Made by a program: the position numbers and the translations under genes. From positions 1 to 64,000 of the forward strand of contig NZ_JBCDMV010000019.1 in the NCBI RefSeq assembly GCF_038433135.1: a stretch of DNA of 64,000 bases, written 5' to 3'. The notes beneath the pieces are model-generated. The model worked only from the letters and a program-made list of their open reading frames with translations. It ran no database searches and was not told the origin of the DNA. The stretch comes from Luteococcus sp038433135. Its GTDB lineage: Bacteria > Actinomycetota > Actinomycetes > Propionibacteriales > Propionibacteriaceae. This document shows positions 1-8,719 of this stretch, piece after piece (positions within the stretch are counted from its first letter, which is position 1; every line of letters starts with the position of its first letter).

Positions 1-35
1 CCTCGGGGAAAGCCGATGGAGTGCTTCTCTCCCCT

Positions 36-52
36 CCCCCCCCCCCCCCCCC
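36..52. repeat. Homopolymeric cytosine tract (17 C)
   Basis: Seventeen consecutive C residues lie about 30 bases beyond the stop codon of the leftmost gene, preceded by a further C4-T run. No coding region or hairpin explains the tract. It may be a genuine slippery homopolymer or an assembly or sequencing artefact. Its exact length should be treated as uncertain. Confidence 0.8.
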
Positions 53-82
53 ACTCCAAGACCGTGGTAGTACCCGGTCACC

Positions 83-1426
83 TCACTCGGCGTACTTGTC
101 CAGATCCGACGTGTCTCCCTGGGCCATCTTGGCGAACATCGCCCCGGCCCGTTCCTCGTCCCAGAGCACCGAGGAACCAGCGGCGGTGGTGGCGTCGGTG
201 CTGCTCAGGGGAACCGCCAGGGTGAGGCCCTTGCCGCTGGAGACCGTGCGCATCGCATTGGCCGCGCCCACCAGATCGGTCATGCCGGTCTTCTCGCCGC
301 GCCGGATCGCGTCGCCGACGGCCATGTTCAGCCGCCAGTAGCGCACCGGGTTGATGAAGGTCCACGGGCTGGTGGATTTCTTCACGATGGCACCGATCAT
401 CTGCCGCTGGCGCTTCATCCGGCCGATGTCGCCGGTGGGGTCGGCCTTGCGCATCCGCACATAGCCCAGGGCATTGGTGCCGTTCAGCTTCTGGCAGCCG
501 GCGGGCAGGTTGGTGTGGGAGTCCTTGTCCACCATCGGCGCGTCCAGGCACATCTTGATCCCGCCCAGGGAATCCACCACGTCGGCGAAACCGTCGAAGC
601 CGATCTCCAGGTAGTTGTCCACCCGCAGGCCGGTGTCCTGCTCCACGGTGCGCACCAGCAGTTCCGGCCCGCCCAGCGAATAGGCGGCATTGAGCTTGTT
701 GCGACCGTGTCCGGGAACCTGCACATAGGAGTCACGGGGCAGGCTGACCAGCACCGGGCGACCCTTCGGGGGGGAGTACAGCAGCATCATGGTATCGGTG
801 CGCTGGCCGGTCTCGGTGCCGGTGCCCAGCTCGGCCTGCTGTTCGGGGGTGAGCTTCTCCCGGGCGTCGGAACCGACCAGGAGGGTCGTGGTTCCGGGCT
901 GCTCGGCGGGGCGTTCGCCGTCGGGCTGCTCCTGGGCCTTGCCACCGGTGCCCAGCGCGATCAGCGGTACCACCACCAGCCAGACCAGCCAGGCGACCAG
1001 TGCCAGCAGCAGCCACTTCCACCACGGCTTGCGGCCAGCCGGTGGGCGTGCCGCAGGGCGGCGCCTGTCCGGCCGCTTCGGGGGTGGGATCTGGGGCTGG
1101 GCCGAGGCCGGGCGCGCGGCGGGCTGCGCCGGGATCCGGGGTGCGGGCTGCGGGCCGACGGGCCGCTTGGTGCTGGGCTTGGGCTGGCTGAAGTCGGATT
1201 CGCGGTGGACCACGCGGGCCGGGTTCTGCGGCTCCTGCGGTGGGTTGGCCTTCTGCGCTGCCTGGGCTCCGGCCGCGGCCGCGGCCTTCGCCGCGATGGC
1301 GCGTCGACGCTCCAGTTCCGCCAGCTCGCTGGCGTCCATGATCTCGGTCCGGTCGACGCTGGGTCGCTCGGATCCGTACAACCAGTCCAGATCAGCCTGA
1401 CGGTTGGAGTCGTGACGAGGATCCAT
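83..1426 (-). CDS. LCP (LytR-CpsA-Psr) family cell-wall ligase
   Basis: Predicted membrane-anchored phosphotransferase of the LCP family, which transfers glycopolymers from lipid carriers to peptidoglycan on the outer face of the membrane. The 447-residue protein has a Pro/Ala-rich cytoplasmic N-terminus of about 130 residues, one transmembrane segment at about 137-160, then an extracellular LCP domain. Visible LCP signatures are LVGSDAR, RTDTMML, SLPRDSYV, KLNAAYSLGG, YLEIGFDGFADVVDSLGG and the arginine-rich ALGYVRMR...IGRMKRQRQ block that contacts the pyrophosphate. The ATG was chosen over an in-frame GTG three codons upstream because a GGTGG motif sits six bases before it. The gene is divergent from a glycosyltransferase, in a region of mannose-activation and wall genes, which fits attachment of a wall polysaccharide. 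The exact polymer cannot be told. Confidence 0.92.
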   Translation of the reverse strand: MDPRHDSNRQADLDWLYGSERPSVDRTEIMDASELAELERRRAIAAKAAAAAGAQAAQKANPPQEPQNPARVVHRESDFSQPKPSTKRPVGPQPAPRIPAQPAARPASAQPQIPPPKRPDRRRPAARPPAGRKPWWKWLLLALVAWLVWLVVVPLIALGTGGKAQEQPDGERPAEQPGTTTLLVGSDAREKLTPEQQAELGTGTETGQRTDTMMLLYSPPKGRPVLVSLPRDSYVQVPGHGRNKLNAAYSLGGPELLVRTVEQDTGLRVDNYLEIGFDGFADVVDSLGGIKMCLDAPMVDKDSHTNLPAGCQKLNGTNALGYVRMRKADPTGDIGRMKRQRQMIGAIVKKSTSPWTFINPVRYWRLNMAVGDAIRRGEKTGMTDLVGAANAMRTVSSGKGLTLAVPLSSTDATTAAGSSVLWDEERAGAMFAKMAQGDTSDLDKYAE

Positions 1427-1512
1427 GACAACCACCGTACCCAGAGCTTCCCAAGCGCCAGCTGAGGCAACGCGGCGTGCCAGCTACCGACTGGCCGTGG
1501 GAGGCTGGAAGA

Positions 1513-2589
1513 ATGGCGAGCATGACCAGTTTGCCCTCGGATGCCGGCCCTGCTGATCCCAGCCGGGTGGGCCGGAGCCACCGGCCGGTCAGCGTCGTGA
1601 TGCCGGTGCTGAATGAGGAGAAGCACCTGGCCAGTTCGGTCGCCGGGGTGTTGGCGCAGGATCATCCGATGGAGATCATCCTGGCCGTCGGCCCCAGCCA
1701 GGACCGCACCGAGCAGATCGCCGAGCAGCTTGCCGCGGCGGATTCCCGGATCATCGTGGTGCCGAATCCGTCCGGCACCACTCCCGATGCGCTCAACCTG
1801 GGGATCGCCGCGAGCCAGTACGACGTGATCGTCCGGGTGGATGCCCATGGTGAACTGGCCCCGGGCTACATCGATCGGGCGGTGGAGCTCCTGGAGCGCA
1901 CCGGCGCGGCCAATGTGGGCGGGCTGATGGCGGCCAAGGGTGTCACGCCCTTCGAGAAGGCCGTCGCGGTGGGTTACACCTCCAAGATCGGGCTGGGTGG
2001 CGGCAGCTTCCACCTGGCCAACTCCAAGGAGGGGCCGGCCGACACGGTCTTCCTGGGCGTCTTCCGGCGCGACGCCCTGCAGGCAGTGGGAGGTTATGAC
2101 CCGTCGCTGCTGCGCGCGCAGGACTGGGACCTGAACTATCGGCTGCGCAAGCGGGGCGAGACGGTCTGGTTCTCGCCGGAGCTTGAGGTCACCTACCGGC
2201 CGCGCTCCACGGTGCAGGCGCTGGCCAAGCAGTTCTTCAAGACCGGGCAGTGGCGACGCGAGGTGATGCGGCGCAACCCGGACACCATGAGCCCGCGTTA
2301 CCTGGCTCCGCCGACGGCGGTGCTGGTGATGGCCGCCGGAAGTGTGGCCGGCGTGCTGGGGCTGGTGGGTGGCCCACGGGCGCTGCGCTGGGGATTTGCC
2401 GCCCCGGCGAGCTACCTGCTGGCGATCTGCGCCGCCTCCTGCGGTATCCGCCGCGAGCTGGAGCCCGGAGTGCGTGCGCGGTTGCCCCTGGTCCTGAGCA
2501 TCATGCACCTGGCCTGGGGCGCCGGAGCCCTGAAGGGACTGCCCCGGGAAGAGCGGGAGCGGGCAACCGACCCCGACCAGCGCGGCTGA
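1513..2589 (+). CDS. Glycosyltransferase family 2 protein
   Basis: GT-A fold glycosyltransferase of family 2, similar in layout to the succinoglycan ExoA type. The 358-residue protein opens its catalytic domain with VSVVMPVLNEEKHL, followed by a nucleotide-sugar binding DAHGELAPGY segment (DxD-like) and a QDWDLNYRLRKRGE acceptor/ED motif. Two hydrophobic stretches near residues 265-320 suggest membrane attachment at the C-terminus. A GGAGG motif about nine bases upstream supports the ATG used; a second ATG lies three codons later. It is divergent from the LCP gene, with an 86-bp shared promoter region, and convergent with the TIGR03089 gene seven bases away. Probable role: assembly of a lipid-linked wall or exopolysaccharide precursor. 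Sugar specificity is unknown. Confidence 0.88.
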   Translation: MASMTSLPSDAGPADPSRVGRSHRPVSVVMPVLNEEKHLASSVAGVLAQDHPMEIILAVGPSQDRTEQIAEQLAAADSRIIVVPNPSGTTPDALNLGIAASQYDVIVRVDAHGELAPGYIDRAVELLERTGAANVGGLMAAKGVTPFEKAVAVGYTSKIGLGGGSFHLANSKEGPADTVFLGVFRRDALQAVGGYDPSLLRAQDWDLNYRLRKRGETVWFSPELEVTYRPRSTVQALAKQFFKTGQWRREVMRRNPDTMSPRYLAPPTAVLVMAAGSVAGVLGLVGGPRALRWGFAAPASYLLAICAASCGIRRELEPGVRARLPLVLSIMHLAWGAGALKGLPREERERATDPDQRG

Positions 2590-2596
2590 GGCTGGC

Positions 2597-3319
2597 TCAG
2601 GAGGCCAGCACCTCGGTGCTCAGTGCTCGCTCAGCGGTGGCGATCTCGGCCAGCCTTGCGGCGTCGGCGTCGCCCCGGACCACCACCGTCGATCCACCGC
2701 CCAGCAGGGGAGCGATCAGCAGGGACGAGAGATCCTGCCAGACGTCACCACTGGGGGTGTGCAGCCGTCGCTGGGCGCTGGGGGTGACACCGGCCAGTGC
2801 CAGCCCATCGCGTCGGTGCTCGCCGTCATCCAGCCAGAGCTCCGGGGGGTCATTGCGCCAGTGCACGTCCGGCTGGCTGAGCACCTCGGCAAAGTCGGTG
2901 ACTCCCGGCGCCGGGGCGGCCAGGCCGGCACCCAGCGGGTGCAGTGAGCACGCCACGGTTTCGACGCCAGGGACGGGATGGGCCTGCTGGGGGCCGACGA
3001 CGGCCAGCTCCACCCGGTCCAGATCGTCCCGGGGCAGGGCCAGCACCCGGCCGCCCACCTGCCAGGTGGCCATCGCCCAGACCAGCGAGACCCAGTGGCC
3101 GGGATGGGTGCGCAGCAGCGGCAGGCCGATGTCCCCACCCTCGTCCAGGCCCAGCGAACCGATCAGGTTGGCCGTCTTGTCCACCCAGTTGGCGAAGGTG
3201 CGGGCGGAGAACTCCACTCGCGATCCGTCGGCGGTGTCGTAGCAGGTCAACAGGGGCTGGGCGCCATCGGCCAGCACCCGGGCTTCCAGGGCGGCGACCG
3301 GATCGAGTGGGCTGCTCAT
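2597..3319 (-). CDS. TIGR03089 family protein (truncated AMP-ligase-like)
   Basis: A 240-residue protein of the actinobacterial TIGR03089 family, which resembles the N-terminal part of acyl/amino-acid-activating (AMP-binding) enzymes but lacks the catalytic C-terminal domain. The ligase-like opening is visible as LLTCYDTADGSRVEFSAR, then FANWVDKTANLI and a GLPLLRTHPGHWVSLVWAMAT segment typical of the family. The start (MSSPLDP) was chosen because upstream in-frame sequence is arginine-rich and overlaps the promoter of the divergent manC gene. In mycobacteria a member of this family also neighbours the LCP, rmlD and manB genes, so the location is conserved although the function is not known. 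Confidence 0.85.
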   Translation of the reverse strand: MSSPLDPVAALEARVLADGAQPLLTCYDTADGSRVEFSARTFANWVDKTANLIGSLGLDEGGDIGLPLLRTHPGHWVSLVWAMATWQVGGRVLALPRDDLDRVELAVVGPQQAHPVPGVETVACSLHPLGAGLAAPAPGVTDFAEVLSQPDVHWRNDPPELWLDDGEHRRDGLALAGVTPSAQRRLHTPSGDVWQDLSSLLIAPLLGGGSTVVVRGDADAARLAEIATAERALSTEVLAS

Positions 3320-3394
3320 TGGGCCATCGTAGGGCGAAGGGCGCCGGGCGCGGCAAACGGGGCGGCTCAACCCGCTGCCCGCTAGGCTCGCCGC

Positions 3395-4474
3395 ATGAGA
3401 CATGTGGTGATCATGGCCGGAGGTTCGGGGACCCGGTTGTGGCCGCTCTCCCGCAAGGGCGAGCCGAAGCAACTCCTGGAACTCATTGATGGCAAGAGCC
3501 TGCTGCGGCTGGCCTACGAACGCGTCGCGGGCAGTGTGCCGGACGCCAACATCCTGGTGTGCTGCGGGGCGGCCTACACCGACGTCGTGGCCCGGCAGCT
3601 GCCGGAGCTACCTGAAGAGAACCTGTTGGGCGAGCCGATCGGGCGGGACTCGCTCAATGCCGTGGCCTGGCCGGCGGCCGTGCTGCAGCGACGCGATGCC
3701 GAGGCCGTGGTGGCGGTGCTGACCGCCGACCAGATCATCACCCCGGTGAGCGAATTCAGTCAGGCGCTCGACCAGGCCTTTCGGATCGCGGAGGCCGACG
3801 AGACCGCACTGGTCACCTTCGGCGTCGTGCCGGACAGCCCGCACACGGGTTATGGCTATCTGAAGCGCGGGGAGCCGCTGGCCGACTTTCCGCAGGCCAG
3901 CCAGATCGTCGAGTTCAAGGAGAAGCCCACGCTGGAGGTGGCGCAGGAGTACCTGGCCAGCGGGCAGTACTGGTGGAATTCCGGGATGTTCGTCTGGCAG
4001 GCGGCCACCGTGCTGGAGCAACTGCGGCTGCTGGAGCCCGAAACCCATGCCAGCGTGCTGGAGCTGGCGGAGCACCCCGAGAAGCTGGGTGAGATCTATC
4101 CCGAGCTGAAGAAGACCTCGGTGGACTACGCCGTGATGGAGCCGGTGAGCCAGGGCAAGGGCAGCGCGCATGTGGTCGCGGTGCCGCTGAACATCGAATG
4201 GGTGGATCTGGGAGGTTTCGCCGCGCTCGCCGAGCAGTTGGGCCACGACGAGCAGGGCAATGCCCGCGAGGGTGTCACCGTCACGCTGGACTGCAGCAAC
4301 AACCTGCTGATCAATCGCGGACGCCCCGGCACGGTGGTGGCGGTGGCAGGGCTGAGCGGCATGGTGGTCTGCGTCACGGAACAGGCGACGCTGGTGGTGC
4401 CGATCAGTGATGCGCAGCGGGTCAAGGAGTTGGTGGCGCTGGTGGCAGATCAGGTGGGCCCCGAGCTCGCCTGA
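3395..4474 (+). CDS. manC: Mannose-1-phosphate guanylyltransferase
   Basis: Makes GDP-mannose from mannose-1-phosphate and GTP, supplying mannosyl donors for wall glycans, lipoglycans and protein mannosylation. The 359-residue cytoplasmic enzyme starts MRHVVIMAGGSGTRLWPLSR, containing the nucleotidyltransferase signature GGSGTRLWP with K/R binding residues, followed by EPKQLLEL. FKEKP (lysine for sugar-phosphate binding), YWWNSGMFVW and VDYAVMEP, all characteristic of the ManC/GMP family, are also visible. The C-terminal isomerase (cupin) domain of bifunctional enzymes is absent, which is the usual actinobacterial form. It is divergent from the TIGR03089 gene. A strong hairpin follows the stop codon. 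Confidence 0.93.
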   Translation: MRHVVIMAGGSGTRLWPLSRKGEPKQLLELIDGKSLLRLAYERVAGSVPDANILVCCGAAYTDVVARQLPELPEENLLGEPIGRDSLNAVAWPAAVLQRRDAEAVVAVLTADQIITPVSEFSQALDQAFRIAEADETALVTFGVVPDSPHTGYGYLKRGEPLADFPQASQIVEFKEKPTLEVAQEYLASGQYWWNSGMFVWQAATVLEQLRLLEPETHASVLELAEHPEKLGEIYPELKKTSVDYAVMEPVSQGKGSAHVVAVPLNIEWVDLGGFAALAEQLGHDEQGNAREGVTVTLDCSNNLLINRGRPGTVVAVAGLSGMVVCVTEQATLVVPISDAQRVKELVALVADQVGPELA

Positions 4475-4500
4475 GCCACCGGAGCACGTTGGACAGAGGT

Positions 4501-4545
4501 ACTGACCGCATCTGGCACCCGTAGTCGGTGCCGGGTGCGGTCAGT
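4501..4545 (+). terminator. Hairpin downstream of manC
   Basis: ACTGACCGCA (4501-4510) pairs perfectly with TGCGGTCAGT (4536-4545). After a 3x3 internal loop, GGCACC pairs with GGTGCC, giving a 16-bp two-part stem with a 7-base apical loop. There is no long T tract afterwards, as is usual in high-GC actinobacteria. Placement 26 bases after the manC stop supports a terminator or 3'-end stabiliser. Confidence 0.6.
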
Positions 4546-4617
4546 TCCGTGTTCGGGCCGGCCGGTCGCGGAGCGGCGGCGGATCTTTTGTCACAGCCGG
4601 GCTCTAGTCTTTGCACC

Positions 4618-5415
4618 ATGGCAGAAACAGTGAAGCGCTTCCGGGAGACCGTGGCCCAGGTGGTGCTGGGCATCAGCGTCCTCTACATCTTGTTGTCGTT
4701 GGTGCGCGGCGGTTACCTGGTGTACCGCCACACGCCGCTGGCGGAGACCGCCCGGCAGCTGGGCGGCAGTTCACTGAGCATCGTGATGGTGTTGTTGGTG
4801 GTGGCCGCCACCCTGGCCTGCGTCCTGGTCCGCCCGGTGACGCCCAAGGGCCGAAAGCTGGTGCGTACCGGCGCCGTGGTGATCGGGATTGCCGCGCTGT
4901 TGGAGGCCGCCTTCCTGGTGATGGGGGTCTTCAACACCCACGTCAGCATCTTCGTCACCGCTCTGGAGGTGCTCGGCGGGGTGCTGGAGGTTGCCATCAA
5001 GACGGTTGCCGCGCATCTGCTGTGGCGCGCCGGCGCCCGGGCGCCCGAGCCGGTGCCGGCCGTCGAGCAGCAGGCCAGCACTGAGGTGGCGGTGGTGGCG
5101 GAGCCCGAGCGTCAGCAGGCCAGCTGGCGTGCGGACCAGGCCGCGGGTGCGGTCTGGACCAGGGCCGGGGATGCCGCCAGCGGGGCGGCAGCGACCACCT
5201 GGGGGCATCCGGGATCCGGGTCGGCTGGCTGGAAGGTTGCTGGAGATTCCCCGGCGGCCGCAGAGGAGCCGCAAGCGCCCCGAGGGCCGTGGGCGACGGC
5301 CGGTGACCTGGCGGCGGGCGAGGCCCTGCCCGACGGCCAAACCGCCGCTGGCAACGGCTCGGAGCCGCCGCGCGCCGGCGAGGTGAGCTGGGAGCCGGTC
5401 CGGCGGCCCGACTGA
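4618..5415 (+). CDS. Four-helix membrane protein, low-complexity C-terminus
   Basis: I do not recognise a characterised family. The 265-residue protein has four predicted membrane helices, roughly VVLGISVLYILLSLVRGGYL, SIVMVLLVVAATLACVLV, VRTGAVVIGIAALLEAAFLV and SIFVTALEVLGGVLEVAI. These are followed by about 110 residues rich in Ala, Gly, Pro and Glu that look disordered and cytoplasmic. The start ATG gives MAETVKRFRETVAQ, an amphipathic lead into helix 1; an upstream in-frame start would run through the manC terminator region. The gene stands alone between the manC hairpin and the whiB promoter. Function unknown. Confidence 0.75.
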   Translation: MAETVKRFRETVAQVVLGISVLYILLSLVRGGYLVYRHTPLAETARQLGGSSLSIVMVLLVVAATLACVLVRPVTPKGRKLVRTGAVVIGIAALLEAAFLVMGVFNTHVSIFVTALEVLGGVLEVAIKTVAAHLLWRAGARAPEPVPAVEQQASTEVAVVAEPERQQASWRADQAAGAVWTRAGDAASGAAATTWGHPGSGSAGWKVAGDSPAAAEEPQAPRGPWATAGDLAAGEALPDGQTAAGNGSEPPRAGEVSWEPVRRPD

Positions 5416-5476
5416 GCCCCGGCTGGAGGCTGTCAACTCGACGCGCTGAAGGTGTTTGTCAAATTCCGGTATCGGC

Positions 5477-5505
5477 TTGACGCATGGCAACTACACGCAT
5501 GTAAT
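5477..5505 (+). promoter_or_regulatory. Predicted sigma-70-type promoter of whiB
   Basis: TTGACG (5477-5482) and TGTAAT (5500-5505) are separated by exactly 17 bases, in an AT-richer patch that stands out from its surroundings. The site lies about 97 bases upstream of the whiB start, with no other gene between. This is a pattern match only; no transcript data are available. Confidence 0.55.
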
Positions 5506-5601
5506 TAACCGCGGGGGGACGCAGCAGAGCGACCCCTCGACGACTGTTGGGCCGCCGTCGGCTGCCCGATGAGCATGGTGCGGCCGAGAGGACTTGAGGC
5601 A

Positions 5602-5859
5602 ATGGCTGAGCTGCTGACACTGATCGCCGACGTCGAGGACGGACTTCTCGGTTGGCAGGAGCGCGCCCTGTGCGCCCAGACCGATCCGGAGGCCTTCTTC
5701 CCGGAGAAGGGCGGCTCCACCCGGGAGGCCAAGAAGGTCTGCCAGACCTGCGAGGTGAAGGCCGAATGCCTTGAGTACGCCCTGGGCAATGACGAGCGCT
5801 TCGGCATCTGGGGCGGGCTCAGCGAGCGAGAACGACGCAAGCTCAAGCGACGCGCCTGA
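5602..5859 (+). CDS. whiB2: WhiB-family iron-sulfur transcriptional regulator
   Basis: Cytoplasmic [4Fe-4S] regulator of the actinobacterial Wbl family. The 85-residue form has the four cluster-binding cysteines C24, C47, C50 and C56 in the C-x22-C-x2-C-x5-C arrangement, the GIWGG turn at 68-72 and a basic tail ERERRKLKRRA for DNA binding. The stretch RALCAQTDPEAFFPEKGG closely matches the WhiB2/WhmD (Streptomyces WhiB) subgroup, which controls septation and cell division. The position beside mannose-activation and glycosyltransferase genes is also as in mycobacterial whiB2. An in-frame ATG lies 11 codons upstream; the start used has a GAGG motif close to it. Four bases separate its stop from the next glycosyltransferase, so they are probably cotranscribed. 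Confidence 0.93.
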   Translation: MAELLTLIADVEDGLLGWQERALCAQTDPEAFFPEKGGSTREAKKVCQTCEVKAECLEYALGNDERFGIWGGLSERERRKLKRRA

Positions 5860-5863
5860 GCCC

Positions 5864-8719
5864 ATGACCCCTGATCCGGCGCAGGATTGGGCCTGGGCGC
5901 ACGAGTCGGACGCAACCGCCCCCCGAGCGGTTGACCCGACCAGCGTGACGGCGATCCTGGTGGTGCACAATGCCGAACCGTGGCTGGAGCGCAGCCTCAC
6001 CTCGCTCGACCGGCTGGATGCCCGCCCCCGGTTGGTCGCCGTCGACAATGGATCCACCGACGCCTCCGGTGGTCTGCTGGCAGACGCGCTGGCGGCCGGG
6101 CAGCTGGACGAGGTGCTGACCGGTTCCGCGAACGATGGTCTGGGCGCCGCCGTCGCCCGGGTGGAGTCCCGGGCCGATGACCAGACCCTGTGGCTGTGGC
6201 TCCTGCACGACGACGTCGAACCGAGGGCGGATGCCCTGACCCAGCTGCTCCGGCTGGCCAACGAGCGGGCAGAGCAGGGCGAACCCGTCGCCATCGTCGT
6301 CCCCAAGCTGCTGGAACCGCGACGCCGCAACCACCCGAACCGGCTCAGCGAACTGGGGCAGACCATCTCCCGCACCGGGGATCGGGTGCTCAGCGTCGAG
6401 CCCGGGGACATCGACCAGGACCAGCTGGCCAGTACCGAGGTCTTGGGGGCCTCCAGCGCCGGCCTGCTGGTCAGCCGCGACGCCTGGCGGCGGCTGGGCG
6501 GGATGAGCCCCGAGCTGCCACTCTTCCGCGACGGGGTGGATCTTGGGTGGCGGGCACAACGCGCCGGGTTGCGGGTGGTCACCTGCCCCAGCGCCGCCAT
6601 CCATCATCGACGGGCGGGCCGCAACTGGCAGCGCGACGCGGCCCTCACGGCCAACCCGGCCCGAACCGATCGACTGCTGGGTATGCGCCTGGTGGCCGCG
6701 CACGCCAAGAGTCCCGCCCTCGCGAGCCTCCGGCTGGCGCTGCTGAGCCTGCTGGTGGCCATCGGCCACCTCTTCGGCAAGGCCCCACGGGAGGCCGCCG
6801 ACGCGCTGGGCAGCGGTCGTGACCTGCTGGCCTCCGGCAGCGCCACCCGCGCCCTGCGCGACCAGCTGCGTTCCGCCCCGGGCAGTCGGGACGTCACCGC
6901 GCTGCGCCCGCACCGCAGCCGAATGCTGCGGCTGCGGGCAGACCAGTTCGCCGGCTGGGCCTCCGACCGGCTGCTTCCCACCTGGGGAGACGACACATCT
7001 ATCGACGAGCTGACCAGTGACAGCGTCGACATCCACACCCGCCGGCGGCCGGTGCTGATCCCGGTTGCGATGGCGGCCCTGGTGCTGCTCTGCCTGGTGG
7101 CCGGACGACGCCTGTTCGGCCTGGGACAACTGGCCGGGCCCGCCCTGGCACCCGCCCCGGAGACCCTGAGCGGGGCGTGGGACGCGTGGCTGCGTGCCCC
7201 GCACGGACAGTGGGCCAATGCCCCGTGGCTGGCGATCGGGGCCCTGGGCTCGACCCTGACGCTGGGCCGGCCCGACTGGTTCGCGGTGCTCGGCCACCTG
7301 CTGGCCGTGCCGCTGGCCACGGCGGCCAGCCTGCCGCTGTGGCGTCGGCTGTCGCCGCCCGGGCCGCCGTGGCGGCGACTGCTGCTGGCTCTGGCGTGGG
7401 GCCTGGCGCAACCGTTGCTGGGGATCACCGGCAGCGGATCGGCCGGCACCCTGCTGGTGGCGATCGTCGCACCGCTGGCCGCCTGTGCCTGGGTGGACTG
7501 GCGTCGGCAGACCGAAACCGGTCCGGACGCGCTCCGGGCACCCGCCCGCTTCGCCCTGTGGGCCGGGATCGCCGCCCTGGCGGTGCCGGCGCTGTGGTTC
7601 GCCGCCAGCATTGCGGCCCTGGCGGCGGCCACCGGACGCCGCAGGGTCGATTTGCGCGGGGTCTCGATCGCGCTGCTGGGGCCCCTGGCGCTGCTCGCCC
7701 CCTGGGGACACCGGCTGATGCAGCAGCCCGGCCGGTGGCTGACCTCCACCGATCCGCTGCTGACCGGCCCGCTGCCCTGGCCCGGTGAGCCACCCTGGGG
7801 CAATACCCCGTGGTGGGTCTTCATTCCCGTCGCCGTGCTGCTGTGGGCCCTGGCCAGCTGGGGCGTGGTGGGCCGACGCGTGGGTGAGCGGCTCTGGCTG
7901 GCCGCCGCTGCCGGGCTGTGCTGGTTCCTCGGGCTGGCCCTCGGCCAGGTGGAGGTGCCGCTCGATGCCGCCACCGTGCTGCTCGACGCAAAGGTCTGGC
8001 TGCTGCTGGCCACCCTGCTACTGCTCTGCCTGGTGCAGTTTGCCCTGGCCGGCGTTTCGAGCCTGCGGCATCCGGTGGCGATCATCCTGCTGGTGTTGCT
8101 GGCGGCGCAGGCCGGCTGGTGGCTGGTTGGTGCCGGGGCGCCGACCCACCGCAGCCGCAGCGCGCTGCCCGCCAACATCACCGCAGTGCAGCACACCAAT
8201 CGCGCCACCCGGGCGCTGCTGGTGGACGTCGGGCCCCAACCGGTTCGCTGGTCGGTCACGGCCGCGGACCAGCCGCGCTGGGGCACGGCCGAACATGCCG
8301 TCGTGCCCGACGCCGCGCAGCGCACGCTGGTGCGGGAAATGGTCGCCACCATGGCGGCAGGGGAGAGCTCGGACACCTTGGCCGAGCGGGCCCGGCAGTT
8401 GGGGATCGGCCATCTGTGGCTGCGCAAAGCGCGGCCAGACGTCGTGGCGGCGATCTCCGACAGCCCGGGTCTTGGCCCGGCCGAGAACCGGGGCGATGCG
8501 ACCAGTTGGACCGTGACCGGGCTGGTCAGCCGCACCCCCGACAGCGAATGGCTCGGGCCACGCCGTTGGTGGCCCGCGGCGGCGTTGGCGCTGACCGCCG
8601 GCCTGCTGCTGGTGCTGGCCGCTCCGTCCTCGGCCGGGGACCAGGGCCCTCGTCGGGCCGCGGCCGGCCGCGGAGGCGGCGCGTACCGCCCCCAGCACCG
8701 CTCAGGAGGCCGACGATGA
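5864..8719 (+). CDS. Glycosyltransferase family 2 fused to a large polytopic membrane domain
   Basis: A 951-residue envelope protein. The N-terminal third (about residues 25-270) is a family-2 glycosyltransferase: VTAILVVHNAEPWLERSLTSL, AVDNGSTDASGG, LWLLHDDVEPRADAL and later GVDLGWRAQRAGLRV. The remainder carries about ten or more hydrophobic helices from residue 390 on, ending with an extracytoplasmic-looking domain (about 770-910) and a final helix. Proteins of this architecture sit next to whiB2 and a DUF5719 gene in many actinobacteria. Start is the ATG four bases after whiB; longer in-frame starts would overlap whiB. The stop overlaps the next start as ATGA, so translation of the two is coupled. 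Donor and acceptor sugars are not predictable. Confidence 0.87.
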   Translation: MTPDPAQDWAWAHESDATAPRAVDPTSVTAILVVHNAEPWLERSLTSLDRLDARPRLVAVDNGSTDASGGLLADALAAGQLDEVLTGSANDGLGAAVARVESRADDQTLWLWLLHDDVEPRADALTQLLRLANERAEQGEPVAIVVPKLLEPRRRNHPNRLSELGQTISRTGDRVLSVEPGDIDQDQLASTEVLGASSAGLLVSRDAWRRLGGMSPELPLFRDGVDLGWRAQRAGLRVVTCPSAAIHHRRAGRNWQRDAALTANPARTDRLLGMRLVAAHAKSPALASLRLALLSLLVAIGHLFGKAPREAADALGSGRDLLASGSATRALRDQLRSAPGSRDVTALRPHRSRMLRLRADQFAGWASDRLLPTWGDDTSIDELTSDSVDIHTRRRPVLIPVAMAALVLLCLVAGRRLFGLGQLAGPALAPAPETLSGAWDAWLRAPHGQWANAPWLAIGALGSTLTLGRPDWFAVLGHLLAVPLATAASLPLWRRLSPPGPPWRRLLLALAWGLAQPLLGITGSGSAGTLLVAIVAPLAACAWVDWRRQTETGPDALRAPARFALWAGIAALAVPALWFAASIAALAAATGRRRVDLRGVSIALLGPLALLAPWGHRLMQQPGRWLTSTDPLLTGPLPWPGEPPWGNTPWWVFIPVAVLLWALASWGVVGRRVGERLWLAAAAGLCWFLGLALGQVEVPLDAATVLLDAKVWLLLATLLLLCLVQFALAGVSSLRHPVAIILLVLLAAQAGWWLVGAGAPTHRSRSALPANITAVQHTNRATRALLVDVGPQPVRWSVTAADQPRWGTAEHAVVPDAAQRTLVREMVATMAAGESSDTLAERARQLGIGHLWLRKARPDVVAAISDSPGLGPAENRGDATSWTVTGLVSRTPDSEWLGPRRWWPAAALALTAGLLLVLAAPSSAGDQGPRRAAAGRGGGAYRPQHRSGGRR

